Shown here in pieces: positions 15,979 through 25,766 of a stretch of 47,825 nucleotides of DNA. Position numbers and translations under genes: made by a program. The notes beneath the pieces were generated by a model. The model saw only the letters and a list, made by a program, of their open reading frames with translations. It had not been told where the DNA came from and did not search any database. Source of the DNA: Acinetobacter rongchengensis (lineage in GTDB: Bacteria > Pseudomonadota > Gammaproteobacteria > Pseudomonadales > Moraxellaceae). The stretch is taken from assembly GCF_003611475.1 (NCBI RefSeq), contig NZ_RAXT01000022.1, positions 1 through 47,825 on the forward strand, in the 5' to 3' direction. Each line of letters opens with the position of its first letter. Within the stretch, counting starts at the first letter, position 1.

Positions 15979-16794
15979 TTAAAACATCTGTTGATAAACA
16001 TCTGCTTTTAAAATTTGTTGGGTTTGCTCTTTACTCAAATAAATATCAAGCTGCGTACCCTCTTTAACGATCTCACTGGCACGATAATGTAAACCGACAC
16101 CTTCACCATCAAAGAACCAATCTGCTTGTCCCCAATATAGTTTTTTCGGTGCTTGTTTTTTCACATCAACATCTTGTTTATCTAACCATTCTTGATATTT
16201 AGCTTGTACCCAACTATTCAATACATTTTGTTGCTTAGGCTGAATCACCTCGAGAATGCTCAAGGCTTTTTTTAACTTGCGATCCCCAACAAAGAAATAT
16301 TGACGCTCTTTAATGCTGATATCGGCTTGCACTGTATTGATAGAAATTTGCAGTAAAACATATTGATTCCGCTGTGAAGCCATGCGTGTTTGCATATGCA
16401 ATTCAAAAGCTTTATTTTTTGGAAACTCCGCTTGCCAAACATCCGACTTTTTCACAAAAGCATTAATCGCTTGTTGTAACGTCATATTTTGCTTCAAATC
16501 AATCTGTGCCTGAATCACATGTGATTGATTATTTGCAATCCACTGATTTAACCATTCATCTTGGGTTTTAATGGTTTGAATATCGATTTCAATACAATTT
16601 TTCTTTTCACAAAATGGCAGTGCATAGTCAGCTTTACTTTCCTGAATATTTAAATAAGGTAATACTTCTGCTGCATCTTGTTGCGTATGAGCTTGCTGAG
16701 TCACAGAATCATTTTGATCTTTTTTTGAATCACACGCCACCAAAAGCAGTGTGCTTAGACAAAGTATTGATGTTATTTTTTTTGTAAATTGCAT
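15979..16794 (-). CDS. Lipoprotein related to the downstream DUF3298 protein
   Basis: 271 residues with an N-terminal signal peptide and lipobox LLLVA-Cys21. The mature part begins with LPFCEKKNCIEIDI, a Cys-x4-Cys arrangement at the same place as in the neighbouring lipoprotein (LPECGGNSC). Further correspondence (ISINTV near the middle, FFVGDRKLKKALSILEVI as the DUF3298 equivalent) suggests a paralog. No enzyme motif is visible. It is separated from prfC by a strong terminator and from its paralog by about 135 bp, so it may begin a three-gene unit with the paralog and the TatD gene. Confidence 0.72.
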   Translation of the reverse strand: MQFTKKITSILCLSTLLLVACDSKKDQNDSVTQQAHTQQDAAEVLPYLNIQESKADYALPFCEKKNCIEIDIQTIKTQDEWLNQWIANNQSHVIQAQIDLKQNMTLQQAINAFVKKSDVWQAEFPKNKAFELHMQTRMASQRNQYVLLQISINTVQADISIKERQYFFVGDRKLKKALSILEVIQPKQQNVLNSWVQAKYQEWLDKQDVDVKKQAPKKLYWGQADWFFDGEGVGLHYRASEIVKEGTQLDIYLSKEQTQQILKADVYQQMF

Positions 16795-16833
16795 GACACG
16801 GGTCCCAACCTCAGAAGCCTAGTATTCTGATAC

Positions 16834-16862
16834 AAAAACAGCTTCACAAGGAAGCTGTTTTT
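16834..16862. terminator. Terminator of prfC
   Basis: AAAAACAGCTTC-ACAAG-GAAGCTGTTTTT is a 12-base perfect stem with A and T flanks. It lies directly after the prfC stop on the minus strand and ahead of the lipoprotein gene. Confidence 0.9.
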
Positions 16863-16888
16863 ACATTTTTAAATGTGTTTATTCAAAC

Positions 16889-18481
16889 TTAGTGCTCTCT
16901 TGTCGCACGGAATTGAATATCAGGATAACGTTCTTGCATCAATTGTAGATTGACACGACTCGGTGCAAGATAAGTTAAATGACCACCACCATCAACTGAA
17001 AGTTGATCATGGGCTTTTTTCTTAAACTCGTTGAATTTTTTCTCGTCATCACAAGATACCCAACGTACTGTATTGATATTTACAGGTTCGTAAATACAGT
17101 CCACTTTGTATTCTTCTTTCAAACGATATGCAACAACATCAAACTGCAACACACCTACCGCACCAACAATTAAGTCATTGTTGATTTGTGGCATAAACAC
17201 CTGAGTTGCACCTTCTTCTGAAAGTTCTTTTAAACCTTTTTGAAGCTGTTTGGATTTCAAAGGATCTTTCAGACGAACACGGCGGAACATCTCAGGAGCA
17301 AAGTGCGGAATCCCAGTAAAGTGAAGATTTTCACCCGCTGTGAACGTATCACCAATTTGGATCGTACCATGGTTGTGTAAACCAATAATATCGCCTGGCC
17401 ATGCTTCTTCAAGCTGTTCACGCTCGCCCGCAAGGAAAGTCAATGCATCACTGATACGTACATCTTTACCGATACGCACATGATTCATTTTCATACCTTT
17501 TTCATATTTGCCTGAGCAAATACGCATAAAGGCAATACGGTCACGGTGCTTTGGATCCATATTGGCTTGAATTTTAAAGACAAAGCCACTAAAACCCTCT
17601 TCTGTAGCTTCTACTGCACGTTCTTCTGTTGGATGCGCTTTAGGTTCTGGCGCCCATTGAATAAATGTATTTAACACATGATCTACAGCAAAGTTACCCA
17701 AAGCTGTACCGAACAAAACTGGGGTTTGGCGCCCTGCTAAAAACTCAGCATGGTCTAAAGGATCATTCGCCATTTGGACAAGCTCTAAAGACTCTTCAAA
17801 TGCGGCAAACGCTAACTCACCGACACGGTCTCGTAAATCAGGATAATCATAGCCCTCACGAATTTCGATATCGGTAATGGTTGAACCAAAACCTGCCTTA
17901 TAGACATAGAACTTATTTTCTAACAGGTTATATACCCCTGCAAAATCTCGTCCAGTACCCATTGGCCATGTTAATGGAACACATTTGATTTTCAATACAT
18001 TTTCAATTTCATCGAGCAGTTCTAATGGTTCGCGAATTTCACGGTCCATTTTGTTGACGAATGAAATGATGGGGGTGTCACGCATACGACACACTTCCAT
18101 CAATTTAATGGTACGTTCTTCGACACCTTTTGCACCATCAATCACCATCAATGCTGAGTCAACCGCAGTTAATGTACGATAAGTATCTTCTGAGAAGTCT
18201 TCATGCCCTGGTGTATCAAGTAAATTGATCACGTGATTTTTATAAGGGAATTGCATTACAGATGTGGTAATCGAAATACCACGTTCTTTTTCCATTTCCA
18301 TCCAGTCAGATGTGGCTGCTCGATCTGACTTACGGCTTTTTACCATTCCCGCAATCTGAATTGCTTTACCCCAAAGTAACAGTTTTTCTGTCATTGTGGT
18401 TTTACCCGCATCTGGGTGGGAAATGATGGCGAACGTACGTCGCTGAGCGACTTGAGTCGCTAATTCATTTTGAAAGCTCAT
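16889..18481 (-). CDS. prfC: Peptide chain release factor 3
   Basis: GTPase that recycles RF1/RF2 from the ribosome after termination. The G domain shows SHPDAGKTT (residues 21-29), the switch region RGIS, DTPGHED (89-95) and NKMD (143-146), followed by EF-Tu-like domain 2 and the RF3 C-terminal domain ([18 protein letters not shown]). 530 residues, full length. Single-gene transcript judging by the terminator. All expected motifs are intact. Confidence 0.97.
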   Translation of the reverse strand: MSFQNELATQVAQRRTFAIISHPDAGKTTMTEKLLLWGKAIQIAGMVKSRKSDRAATSDWMEMEKERGISITTSVMQFPYKNHVINLLDTPGHEDFSEDTYRTLTAVDSALMVIDGAKGVEERTIKLMEVCRMRDTPIISFVNKMDREIREPLELLDEIENVLKIKCVPLTWPMGTGRDFAGVYNLLENKFYVYKAGFGSTITDIEIREGYDYPDLRDRVGELAFAAFEESLELVQMANDPLDHAEFLAGRQTPVLFGTALGNFAVDHVLNTFIQWAPEPKAHPTEERAVEATEEGFSGFVFKIQANMDPKHRDRIAFMRICSGKYEKGMKMNHVRIGKDVRISDALTFLAGEREQLEEAWPGDIIGLHNHGTIQIGDTFTAGENLHFTGIPHFAPEMFRRVRLKDPLKSKQLQKGLKELSEEGATQVFMPQINNDLIVGAVGVLQFDVVAYRLKEEYKVDCIYEPVNINTVRWVSCDDEKKFNEFKKKAHDQLSVDGGGHLTYLAPSRVNLQLMQERYPDIQFRATREH

Positions 18482-18654
18482 GCAAAATACCTACTGCGAA
18501 CACGCAGTTATAAGGATCAAAACTGACCCAAATCTAAAATTGGCAATATTGTAGCAGAATTACGTCATGCTACGCTGTAATCTTGAAAGTAGTTTTAACT
18601 ACAGTGCCGAGTGTTCACATTGGTAAATACCTTATTTTCATGTTTAAAAGGTTT

Positions 18655-18939
18655 TTAGCTTTTCAAGCTATAGCGCTGCTTCGGGCTTTTCGGTTTATCT
18701 GAAATAGTCCGTTCAATCAAATTTGCTTCTATCGCAGGATTTAAGTAATTTTTTGGAATGTAGATCGATGGGTTACCCCCTACCAATTGAATTAATTCAG
18801 CCAAAGTATAGTCTTCTTGCTTGATTGCTGAAATTAACCGTTGTACTTGATCATTCATTCCTTGATAAGCATGTATGTCAGCTTGAGCGGTAGCATGACC
18901 GCTATCCTGATCGGTATCAGTTAAAACTAAGGATTGCAT
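18655..18939 (-). CDS. Small protein like the C-terminal winged helix of Fic-type proteins
   Basis: 94 residues. The C-terminal half (TLAELIQLVGG, YIPKNYLNPAIEANLIERTI, DKPKSPKQRYSL) strongly resembles the winged-helix tail found at the C-terminus of Fic-like and RecG-like ATPase regulators, where the 'NYLNPALExGLIExTIPDKPxSxxQKY' pattern is typical. No Fic (HPFxxGNGR) or ATP-binding domain is present here or in adjacent frames, so this is either a stand-alone winged-helix regulator or the remnant of a larger gene. No Shine-Dalgarno is visible before the ATG. It sits between the cyclic-di-GMP gene and prfC on the same strand, 59 bp after the former. Confidence 0.55.
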   Translation of the reverse strand: MQSLVLTDTDQDSGHATAQADIHAYQGMNDQVQRLISAIKQEDYTLAELIQLVGGNPSIYIPKNYLNPAIEANLIERTISDKPKSPKQRYSLKS

Positions 18940-18998
18940 CTAAAATCATTTACAACACGAATCAGATAACTTAAAACCATTCAACGCATCAATTCATA

Positions 18999-21068
18999 TC
19001 AAGCAAATACAGGGTAACATGATTCCAAACGATCGACAGGCAAAGGCATTCCAAGCAAATAACCTTGTAACTGCTGACAGCCTAAACGTTTTAAAATCTC
19101 AGCTTGCTGCTCAGTTTCCACACCTTCAGCTGTCACAATAAGCCCTAAACGAATAGCCAGTTGAATAATACTTTCCAAAATAATTTCTTCTTTTGAACCC
19201 ACACTTAAATTACGAATAAATTCACGATCTATTTTCAATTCATCGACAGGTAAATCTTTTAAATATAAAAAGCTCGAATGCCCAGTTCCAAAATCATCAA
19301 TAGCCAGTTTAATACCTAAATTTCTTAATTTTTCAAAAGTTTGAATACTACTTGAAATATGATGCATCGCAGTAGATTCTGTTATTTCAATAATTAAATT
19401 ACCACGTTTAACATTATATTTGTTAATCAGTTTTTCTAGAGACTCGATCAAGTGTTTATGTTCAAACTGCACAGCGGAAAGATTGACTGCAATCGGGCCA
19501 AAAGCATATTGCTTCTCCTCCCATTCTCTCATTTGCATACAAGCTTGTTCCAGCGCCCAATACCCCATTCGAATGATTAACCCAGTCTGCTCTGCACCAT
19601 CGATAAACATACCTGGTGCAAGTAGCCCTAGTGTAGGATGCTTCCACCGAATCAAAGCTTCAACGCCACAAATCTGATAATTTGAAGTAAACTTAGGTTG
19701 ATAGAATAATATAAATTGTTGATCTTCAACGGCTTTATAAAGATCATTGATCAGTTTAGATTGGCTTCTACTTAAAAGCTGTTGATCCGAAGAATTACTA
19801 TACACACTAAATGTATTTCGTCCTTGCTCTTTTGATTGCATCATTGCTGAATCAGCATTGATCAACAAATCTTGCAAGCTTTTTCCATTATCAGGGAAAA
19901 AAACAACTCCAATACTTGCGGATATATTAATTTCCTTGCCTGAAATTTGAAAACTGTCTTGGATTTTTTGTAGGATTAAATCTGCAATTTGTTCGGTTTT
20001 TGCTCTATTTACTTTTTCTGCGATCAGAATAAATTCATCACCACCAATCCGAATCAGCTTTTGTCCTTCTTCTAATAATGGGTACAAACGCTGGGCTAAT
20101 TTAACCAACAACTCATCACCAACATGGTGTCCAAATGCATCATTTACCGACTTAAAACGATCTAAATCTATATAGATCAAAGCAATTTTAGATTTTCTTT
20201 CTTTGCTCTGTAAAAATAGAGCATCTGTATATTCAACGAGAAATAGACGATTGGGTAATTTGGTTAGATTATCTTGTAGTGCCAAACTTTCCAGTTCTTT
20301 ATTGGCTTGTAGTAGTTGTAAATTACGTTCTTCCAATCTTTTTTCTAAAATTGCAACACTAAATGCAGAGACTAAAACTAAACTCGTCACAAAAATGATT
20401 GTGAACAATAGGACATCTTGTCGCTCCTGACCATAATGTGTCGCATGAAGCATATCTCCCACTGGATATAATATCGCAGCAGCCATGCCAGTATAATGCA
20501 TGCCAGATATTGTAAAAGCGATCATAAATGCAACCGCAACTTTATATAATGTCTTGTGATGGAATGTATTTTTATATTTAAAAGCGAGCCAAAAAGAGAG
20601 CCCTGAGCCACTAATTGCAATCAGTACAGAAAATACCACCAATGGAATATTATAATAAAGTATTTGATCAGGAATATTTAAGCCCATCATACCGACATAG
20701 TGCATTCCTGAAACGCCTAAACCCATTAACATCGCGCCTAAAATCAGACGTAAAATAGGTAAGGTATCACGCGTAGTCAGCCAAACCGCAAATGTAGAAG
20801 CGATTGCAGCAATAATATAGGAAATAATGGTTAAACTAAGATCAAACGAATAGCCTTCAGGCAAATGACAAGCAAGCATACCAATAAAATGCATTGCCCA
20901 AACAGCAAAACCAAAGATCATTCCGCAAATACATAGCATTATTTTTTTAATATGTGCGGCATGTTGCTTAAATATGAGTTGTTCCAATGAAATAGCCACG
21001 TAACAAATGATTGCTGCAGCAGATACAGAACCTATTACGAGGTTACTATCATAACTCATATAACTCAT
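18999..21068 (-). CDS. MHYT-GGDEF-EAL cyclic-di-GMP enzyme
   Basis: Inner-membrane signalling protein of 689 residues. The N-terminal MHYT sensor has seven predicted membrane segments with the repeats MHFIGM (59-64), MHYVGM (122-127) and MHYTGM (190-195), thought to bind metal and sense oxygen, CO or NO. A short coiled coil (244-262) leads to a GGDEF domain with an intact GGDEF at 342-346 and no RxxD inhibitory site five residues before it. The EAL domain has EALIR (470-474), EITES, IDDFGTG and KIDREFI intact. Both synthesis and hydrolysis of c-di-GMP are therefore possible. Same architecture as MucR/NbdA-type proteins of Pseudomonas, which link c-di-GMP to exopolysaccharide or dispersal (family knowledge). 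Confidence 0.93.
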   Translation of the reverse strand: MSYMSYDSNLVIGSVSAAAIICYVAISLEQLIFKQHAAHIKKIMLCICGMIFGFAVWAMHFIGMLACHLPEGYSFDLSLTIISYIIAAIASTFAVWLTTRDTLPILRLILGAMLMGLGVSGMHYVGMMGLNIPDQILYYNIPLVVFSVLIAISGSGLSFWLAFKYKNTFHHKTLYKVAVAFMIAFTISGMHYTGMAAAILYPVGDMLHATHYGQERQDVLLFTIIFVTSLVLVSAFSVAILEKRLEERNLQLLQANKELESLALQDNLTKLPNRLFLVEYTDALFLQSKERKSKIALIYIDLDRFKSVNDAFGHHVGDELLVKLAQRLYPLLEEGQKLIRIGGDEFILIAEKVNRAKTEQIADLILQKIQDSFQISGKEINISASIGVVFFPDNGKSLQDLLINADSAMMQSKEQGRNTFSVYSNSSDQQLLSRSQSKLINDLYKAVEDQQFILFYQPKFTSNYQICGVEALIRWKHPTLGLLAPGMFIDGAEQTGLIIRMGYWALEQACMQMREWEEKQYAFGPIAVNLSAVQFEHKHLIESLEKLINKYNVKRGNLIIEITESTAMHHISSSIQTFEKLRNLGIKLAIDDFGTGHSSFLYLKDLPVDELKIDREFIRNLSVGSKEEIILESIIQLAIRLGLIVTAEGVETEQQAEILKRLGCQQLQGYLLGMPLPVDRLESCYPVFA

Positions 21069-21228
21069 ACAATATTTCTTCCCGTAATCAATCTATTTTT
21101 TTGTTATAAGAAGCCCCTAGAAATACGACGCATAACTGCGATCAGGTTCACCTTTTTTAAATATCATTAGTTCTCCTTAAAATATCACTATCCTATTGAA
21201 CGTCAAGTTATTTTTTATAGCAAAAGAG

Positions 21229-21256
21229 AAAAAAGCATATATTAAATATGCTTTTT
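21229..21256. terminator. Terminator of prc
   Basis: AAAAAGCATAT-ATTAA-ATATGCTTTTT stem with A and T flanks, about 25 bp after the prc stop on the minus strand. Confidence 0.85.
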
Positions 21257-21280
21257 AATTTGCCTAAATACTCTATTTAG

Positions 21281-23464
21281 TTATTTGCTTTTTAGACTTG
21301 CCATATCCATTAAAACATTGGCAGCTTCAGTCACAAAAGTTTCTTCTTCGGCCAATGCTGGACGTTGATTTGCCTTCATTTTTGCTCTCGATTCTGCCAG
21401 TGCATCTAAACTCGCCTGATAACTTTCCCAATTTGAGTAAGGTTTCAAACCTGTTTCTGTACGGCGTTTATTTTCTGCGGCTAATGTTTTCGCTTCAAGC
21501 GCATTTAACTCAGCTTTACGTAAATCGATATCCAAAGATGTCTTTTTTTGATCTTTCGCTTGCTGTGCAATCGCTTTACGTGTTTCTAAGTACTGAAATT
21601 GCGGATCTACAGCAACACGTAGTTTTGATTTTTCGCCCAATTGTGCCACATAAGGCTGAATTGAACCTTCACGCTTAAATGGTGCAGTTGGAATGGTATC
21701 CCATTTCAAAGCATTTTTAGCTTTGCGTTCGCCAAACTCTTCATCATAAATATCGACCAACTTAATGTCTGGAATTACCCCCTTATTCTGAGTACTTCCA
21801 CCCGTCACTCGATAAAACTTACGCTGCGTTAAAGTTGCCTGACCATAAGCCAAACTGTCCAATTGAACCTGTGCCGTTCCCTTACCAGTTGTGGTACTTC
21901 CCAGCACAATCGCACGATCATAATCTTGTAATGCAGCTGAGTAAATTTCACTCGCAGATGCAGATGCTAAATTAACCAACACGGCCAATGGTCCTGCATA
22001 AGTTTGAGCGCCACCATCCGTGTCTTCAAACACGCTTACATTTCCATTACCATCGCGAATTTGAACAACTGGCCCTTCTTTGATCACTTGTCCAATCATT
22101 TTGGCAACTTCTTCTAAAGAACCGCCTGGGTTATTACGCAAATCAATGATAATGCCTTCAACATTTTGAGAAGCCAGTGATTTCAAAGCATTATTGGTAT
22201 CTTCTGCAACTGAACGATATTCAGTGCCTGCACGACGAGCGCGATAGTTTAAATAGAATGACGGAATTTCCAATACACCGAATTTATGCTTCACACCATT
22301 ACGTGTTACATCCACCGTGCGTGAGCGCACACCTGCATCTTCTTCCTGAATCACATCACGGGTAATGGTGACGACTCTCGCCTGATTCATCGATGCACCA
22401 GCCGCTAAAAGTTTGACTGAAACTTTAGTGCCACGCTTACCACGAATTAATCCCACAATTTCTGAACTTGGCCAACCGATCACATCGACCATTTTTTCAC
22501 CATCCTGAGCAACACCGATGATGCGGTCACCTGATTTGACCTGCCCTGTTTTACTTGCAGGCCCACCATCCACAATAGTTTCAATCTTGGTATAATCTTC
22601 ATTACCACGTTCAGGGCGAATAGAAACCCCGATGCCTTCCAGTTGTAAGGTCGTTTGGCGATTCAACTCCATTGCATCTACTGGTGGGAAATAGTTGCTG
22701 TGTGGGTCATAAGTCAGTGTCATTGCATTTAAAATACGTTCTAACACATCATCACTTTTGGTTCGGCCAATTCGCTCTAATTGACGAGTATAACGCTTGG
22801 TCAAGGTTTGAACTGGAGTTAAATCTTCAGATGAAGCAAGGTCTTGCCCATTCGCTAAAGAGGGATCATCTTTTAAGGCTTTTTGTTTAGCCTGATCTTC
22901 TTGTTTGGCAATGGTCAAGTTGATTAACTGTGAAACCAACATCTTACGCCAATAGTGTTCAAGTTCTTCTTTATTTTTAAAGAATGCTGCTTTTTCACGA
23001 TCGGTGTCAATAAATTCATTTGGCTGATGAAGGTTTTGTGTTTTCTTAAGCTCAGCCAATTCAAACTCATAAAACTCTTTTAACCGAGCACGATATTGCG
23101 CATGAATTTCATAAGGCGCAGACAAATTCCCTGCTTTTAGGGCCGCACCTAATGTTGGACCATATTTTTTCTTATAGTTTTCAACTTCGGAAGCTAAAAA
23201 TAACGTGTGCTCAGGATCAAGACTATCGATATACATTTCCAAAATACGATTTGATGTATTGGCATCTAAACGCATATTTAAATAATGTTGACGATCAATC
23301 AACGTGGCGAGCTGTCGCGTAACCAAAGCCTGCTCTTGCGTAGGATGAATTGACTGAGAAACATTTGTAGCATTGGTTTCAGCCATTGCCTGATTGATGG
23401 TATGCGAAAAAAATAAACCACCAGTTGCCAGAGCTATAGCGCAAGCGAGAGTTTGAAGTTTCAT
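21281..23464 (-). CDS. prc: Carboxy-terminal (tail-specific) protease Prc
   Basis: Periplasmic serine protease (S41 family) that degrades or trims proteins with hydrophobic C-termini, including murein hydrolases and penicillin-binding proteins. An N-terminal signal peptide ends near AMA (residue 28). A helical domain is followed by a PDZ domain (about 255-345, IGVSIRPE to VKLLAAG). The protease core contains the Ser in ASASASEIYSAAL (near 498-502) and the Lys in TTTGKGTAQ (near 528). 727 residues, slightly longer than E. coli Prc (682). It is divergent from nagZ, another cell-wall enzyme, with a shared intergenic region of about 200 bp. Confidence 0.96.
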   Translation of the reverse strand: MKLQTLACAIALATGGLFFSHTINQAMAETNATNVSQSIHPTQEQALVTRQLATLIDRQHYLNMRLDANTSNRILEMYIDSLDPEHTLFLASEVENYKKKYGPTLGAALKAGNLSAPYEIHAQYRARLKEFYEFELAELKKTQNLHQPNEFIDTDREKAAFFKNKEELEHYWRKMLVSQLINLTIAKQEDQAKQKALKDDPSLANGQDLASSEDLTPVQTLTKRYTRQLERIGRTKSDDVLERILNAMTLTYDPHSNYFPPVDAMELNRQTTLQLEGIGVSIRPERGNEDYTKIETIVDGGPASKTGQVKSGDRIIGVAQDGEKMVDVIGWPSSEIVGLIRGKRGTKVSVKLLAAGASMNQARVVTITRDVIQEEDAGVRSRTVDVTRNGVKHKFGVLEIPSFYLNYRARRAGTEYRSVAEDTNNALKSLASQNVEGIIIDLRNNPGGSLEEVAKMIGQVIKEGPVVQIRDGNGNVSVFEDTDGGAQTYAGPLAVLVNLASASASEIYSAALQDYDRAIVLGSTTTGKGTAQVQLDSLAYGQATLTQRKFYRVTGGSTQNKGVIPDIKLVDIYDEEFGERKAKNALKWDTIPTAPFKREGSIQPYVAQLGEKSKLRVAVDPQFQYLETRKAIAQQAKDQKKTSLDIDLRKAELNALEAKTLAAENKRRTETGLKPYSNWESYQASLDALAESRAKMKANQRPALAEEETFVTEAANVLMDMASLKSK

Positions 23465-23660
23465 AAATTCTTAATTTTTCCTTGGGTTTTCCAATTTCTA
23501 TATCGTTTTTCAATCTGAACTCAACAGTTTCAAAATCTTAAACGACTTTATCTGTTTATGTTGTGTAGTTTTATCATAATCTGTGCAGACTAAATGTAGC
23601 AAATCATTGCAGAAATCGGGTATTGTTTCTAAGTTTCGATAAATACAACCACGGATTCTT

Positions 23661-24680
23661 ATGATCGGCGCATTGATGCTTGATATAGCAGGCACAAAAC
23701 TTACTCAAGAAGATATTGAACTATTACAAGCTCCGCAAGTCGGCGGCATGATTTTATTTTCAAGAAATATAGAATCACCTGCACAAGTCCGTGCATTAAC
23801 TGATCATATGCGCCAAATTCGCCCTGATATTCTGATCGCTGTAGATCAAGAAGGTGGTCGTGTACAAAGGCTCAGAACAGGTTTTACACTTCTTCCAGCA
23901 ATGGGACATTTTGGTGAGCTTTACTTAACGCAACCTGAAAAAGCTTTAGATTTGGCTGAAAAGTGTGGCTGGTTAATGGCTACCGAAGTGCTTGCAGTTG
24001 GTATTGATTTTAGTTTTGCTCCTGTTTTAGATATCAATGCAATTAGTGATGTCATTGGTGATCGTGCTTTTGCAAAAAATGTGCAAGATATTGTGCCACT
24101 TGCAAGTGCTTTTATGGCAGGTATGCAACGTGCGGGTATGGCGACCACAGGCAAGCATTTTCCAGGTCATGGCTCAGTCAAAGCCGATTCACATATTGCA
24201 GCAGCCATTGATCACCGTGAATATCAAGAAATTTATAACAATGACATGCAAAGCTTTATCCAATTGCAGGCTCAACTGAATGCACTCATGCCAGCACATG
24301 TGATTTATGAAAAAGTCGATCCAAATCCAGCGGGTTTTTCACCATATTGGATTCAAAAAATACTGCGCCAAGAATTGAAATTTGATGGTGTGTTATTTTC
24401 AGATGATTTGAGTATGCAAGCAGCTTGTGTTGCGGGTCATGCCGATGCACGTATCCGTGCTGCTTTAGCTGCAGGTTGCGATATGGGCTTGGTTTGTAAT
24501 GATCGTGAATCTGCATGCACTGCATTGATAGGTATTGAAAATTTACCCTTACCCAACCAAGAACGTTTAGAACGTATGCGTGGCAAAATTCCACACATTC
24601 AGATTGGTTCACAACTCGATTTAGGAAATGAATGGCAATCTGTCAGAAAAGTCATTGAAGATTTTAAAAATTCCCTTTAA
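23661..24680 (+). CDS. nagZ: Beta-N-acetylhexosaminidase NagZ
   Basis: Cytoplasmic GH3 enzyme of peptidoglycan recycling that removes GlcNAc from GlcNAc-anhMurNAc-peptides. The sequence has DQEGGRVQRL, RAFAKN, the catalytic-loop KHFPGHGSVKADSH (near residues 163-176) and the nucleophile Asp in FSDDLSMQAA (near 250). 339 residues, family length. The start has a weak GGA seven bases upstream. It ends in a strong hairpin. Its product can influence beta-lactamase induction through AmpR in other bacteria; no ampR is present here. Confidence 0.95.
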   Translation: MIGALMLDIAGTKLTQEDIELLQAPQVGGMILFSRNIESPAQVRALTDHMRQIRPDILIAVDQEGGRVQRLRTGFTLLPAMGHFGELYLTQPEKALDLAEKCGWLMATEVLAVGIDFSFAPVLDINAISDVIGDRAFAKNVQDIVPLASAFMAGMQRAGMATTGKHFPGHGSVKADSHIAAAIDHREYQEIYNNDMQSFIQLQAQLNALMPAHVIYEKVDPNPAGFSPYWIQKILRQELKFDGVLFSDDLSMQAACVAGHADARIRAALAAGCDMGLVCNDRESACTALIGIENLPLPNQERLERMRGKIPHIQIGSQLDLGNEWQSVRKVIEDFKNSL

Positions 24681-24687
24681 AAAGAAC

Positions 24688-24712
24688 AGGAACACTTCGG
24701 TGTTCCTTTTTT
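24688..24712 (+). terminator. Terminator of nagZ
   Basis: AGGAACAC-TTCG-GTGTTCCT followed by a T tract; a tetraloop-capped stem directly after the nagZ stop. Confidence 0.93.
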
Positions 24713-24766
24713 GATGTTCATTATGAATTGTAATCAAAACTAGAAAAACAAAAGTTAAGGATAACT

Positions 24767-25621
24767 ATGTCAAATATGTCAGAACAACAGCTTTCCAAAC
24801 ATCGTCATATTTCATTTACAGCCCATTACACAGGCTATATTTGGTATCAAATGGGGATTTCACACCCCTTACTAGCAACATCTAAAGGCAAAACTTTAGC
24901 TATGATTGCGCATCCAATTGAAAGCTGGGGCGAAAAATATGTGGGCGGTAGTATGCGTACTACCCTCAAAGAACGACATACCATGTTGGATGAACGTCTA
25001 AAGCAACTGATTGCACAATCTCCAGACTTACAAGTTTTAGAAATTGCAGCTGGCTTATCTCCACGTGGCTGGTGGTTTAGACAACATTATCCAACGATTG
25101 ATTATCGTGAACTTGATTTACCAGACATGGCAAAAACCAAGCAAACTGCACTCAAACAAATTGATGCGCACAGCCCAGATGTACTTTCTGTCGATTTATT
25201 TACAGCGGATTTTCAAAAAGCCTTTGAAGTATTTGATACCCATCGCCCGCTTGTGGTCATCAGTGAAGGCTTAATTAATTATTTTAATAAAGATCTGTTA
25301 CAGCAATTGATCCAATCCATTGCACATTACGGGAAAGACTTTAAAGCTTTGCATTATTTAACTGATCTCTATCCTGAACCTGTCAAAAATAAACTGGCAA
25401 AAGTCATTTGGAACAGTAGTAAACTATTAAAAGTGATGTCTCGCAGCGCTTTCAGCTTTCACTTTGTTCGTCCTGAAGAAGCAAGAAATTTTATACAGCA
25501 GGCAGGTTTTAGTACGGTTAAAGTCATTCAACCTCGTCTTTATTTTCAGCAAAATACTACTGATCTAAACCCTGAAGAGCATTTGGGTGACTTGGTTTGG
25601 ATGATTGATGCTCAGTTGTAA
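24767..25621 (+). CDS. Class I SAM-dependent methyltransferase, LCMT-like
   Basis: 284 residues resembling the leucine carboxyl methyltransferase / polyketide O-methyltransferase family. The SAM-binding loop is LEIAAGLSPRG (residues 91-101), followed by YRELDLPDMAKTK with the acidic ribose-binding residue, and VVISEGLINYF as motif IV. An upstream AAGGATAAC gives a ribosome site. Substrate is unknown. It ends convergently with the alpha/beta hydrolase, sharing a bidirectional terminator. No signal peptide, so cytoplasmic. Confidence 0.82.
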   Translation: MSNMSEQQLSKHRHISFTAHYTGYIWYQMGISHPLLATSKGKTLAMIAHPIESWGEKYVGGSMRTTLKERHTMLDERLKQLIAQSPDLQVLEIAAGLSPRGWWFRQHYPTIDYRELDLPDMAKTKQTALKQIDAHSPDVLSVDLFTADFQKAFEVFDTHRPLVVISEGLINYFNKDLLQQLIQSIAHYGKDFKALHYLTDLYPEPVKNKLAKVIWNSSKLLKVMSRSAFSFHFVRPEEARNFIQQAGFSTVKVIQPRLYFQQNTTDLNPEEHLGDLVWMIDAQL

Positions 25622-25720
25622 AACCATTGACATTCGTCGCATAAAACTCAATACGAACAAATTTTTTGCTCAATAGCACACAATAAACCCATGCAATTCA
25701 AAAGCATCTTTAGAAAAGAA

Positions 25721-25747
25721 AAAAACCAGTCTATTGACTGGTTTTTT
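25721..25747. terminator. Bidirectional terminator
   Basis: AAAAACCAGTC-TATT-GACTGGTTTTTT. It lies between the convergent methyltransferase and hydrolase genes and can serve both. Confidence 0.9.
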
Positions 25748-25766
25748 ACCCTCTAACCGTTTTAGA

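Noticed and set aside
21104..21151. 15-codon GTG ORF upstream of the c-di-GMP gene (ends RRISRGFL)
   Set aside because: Locally less AT-rich and curious, but no usable Shine-Dalgarno and no terminator or promoter support, unlike the 29-codon gene at 36678.
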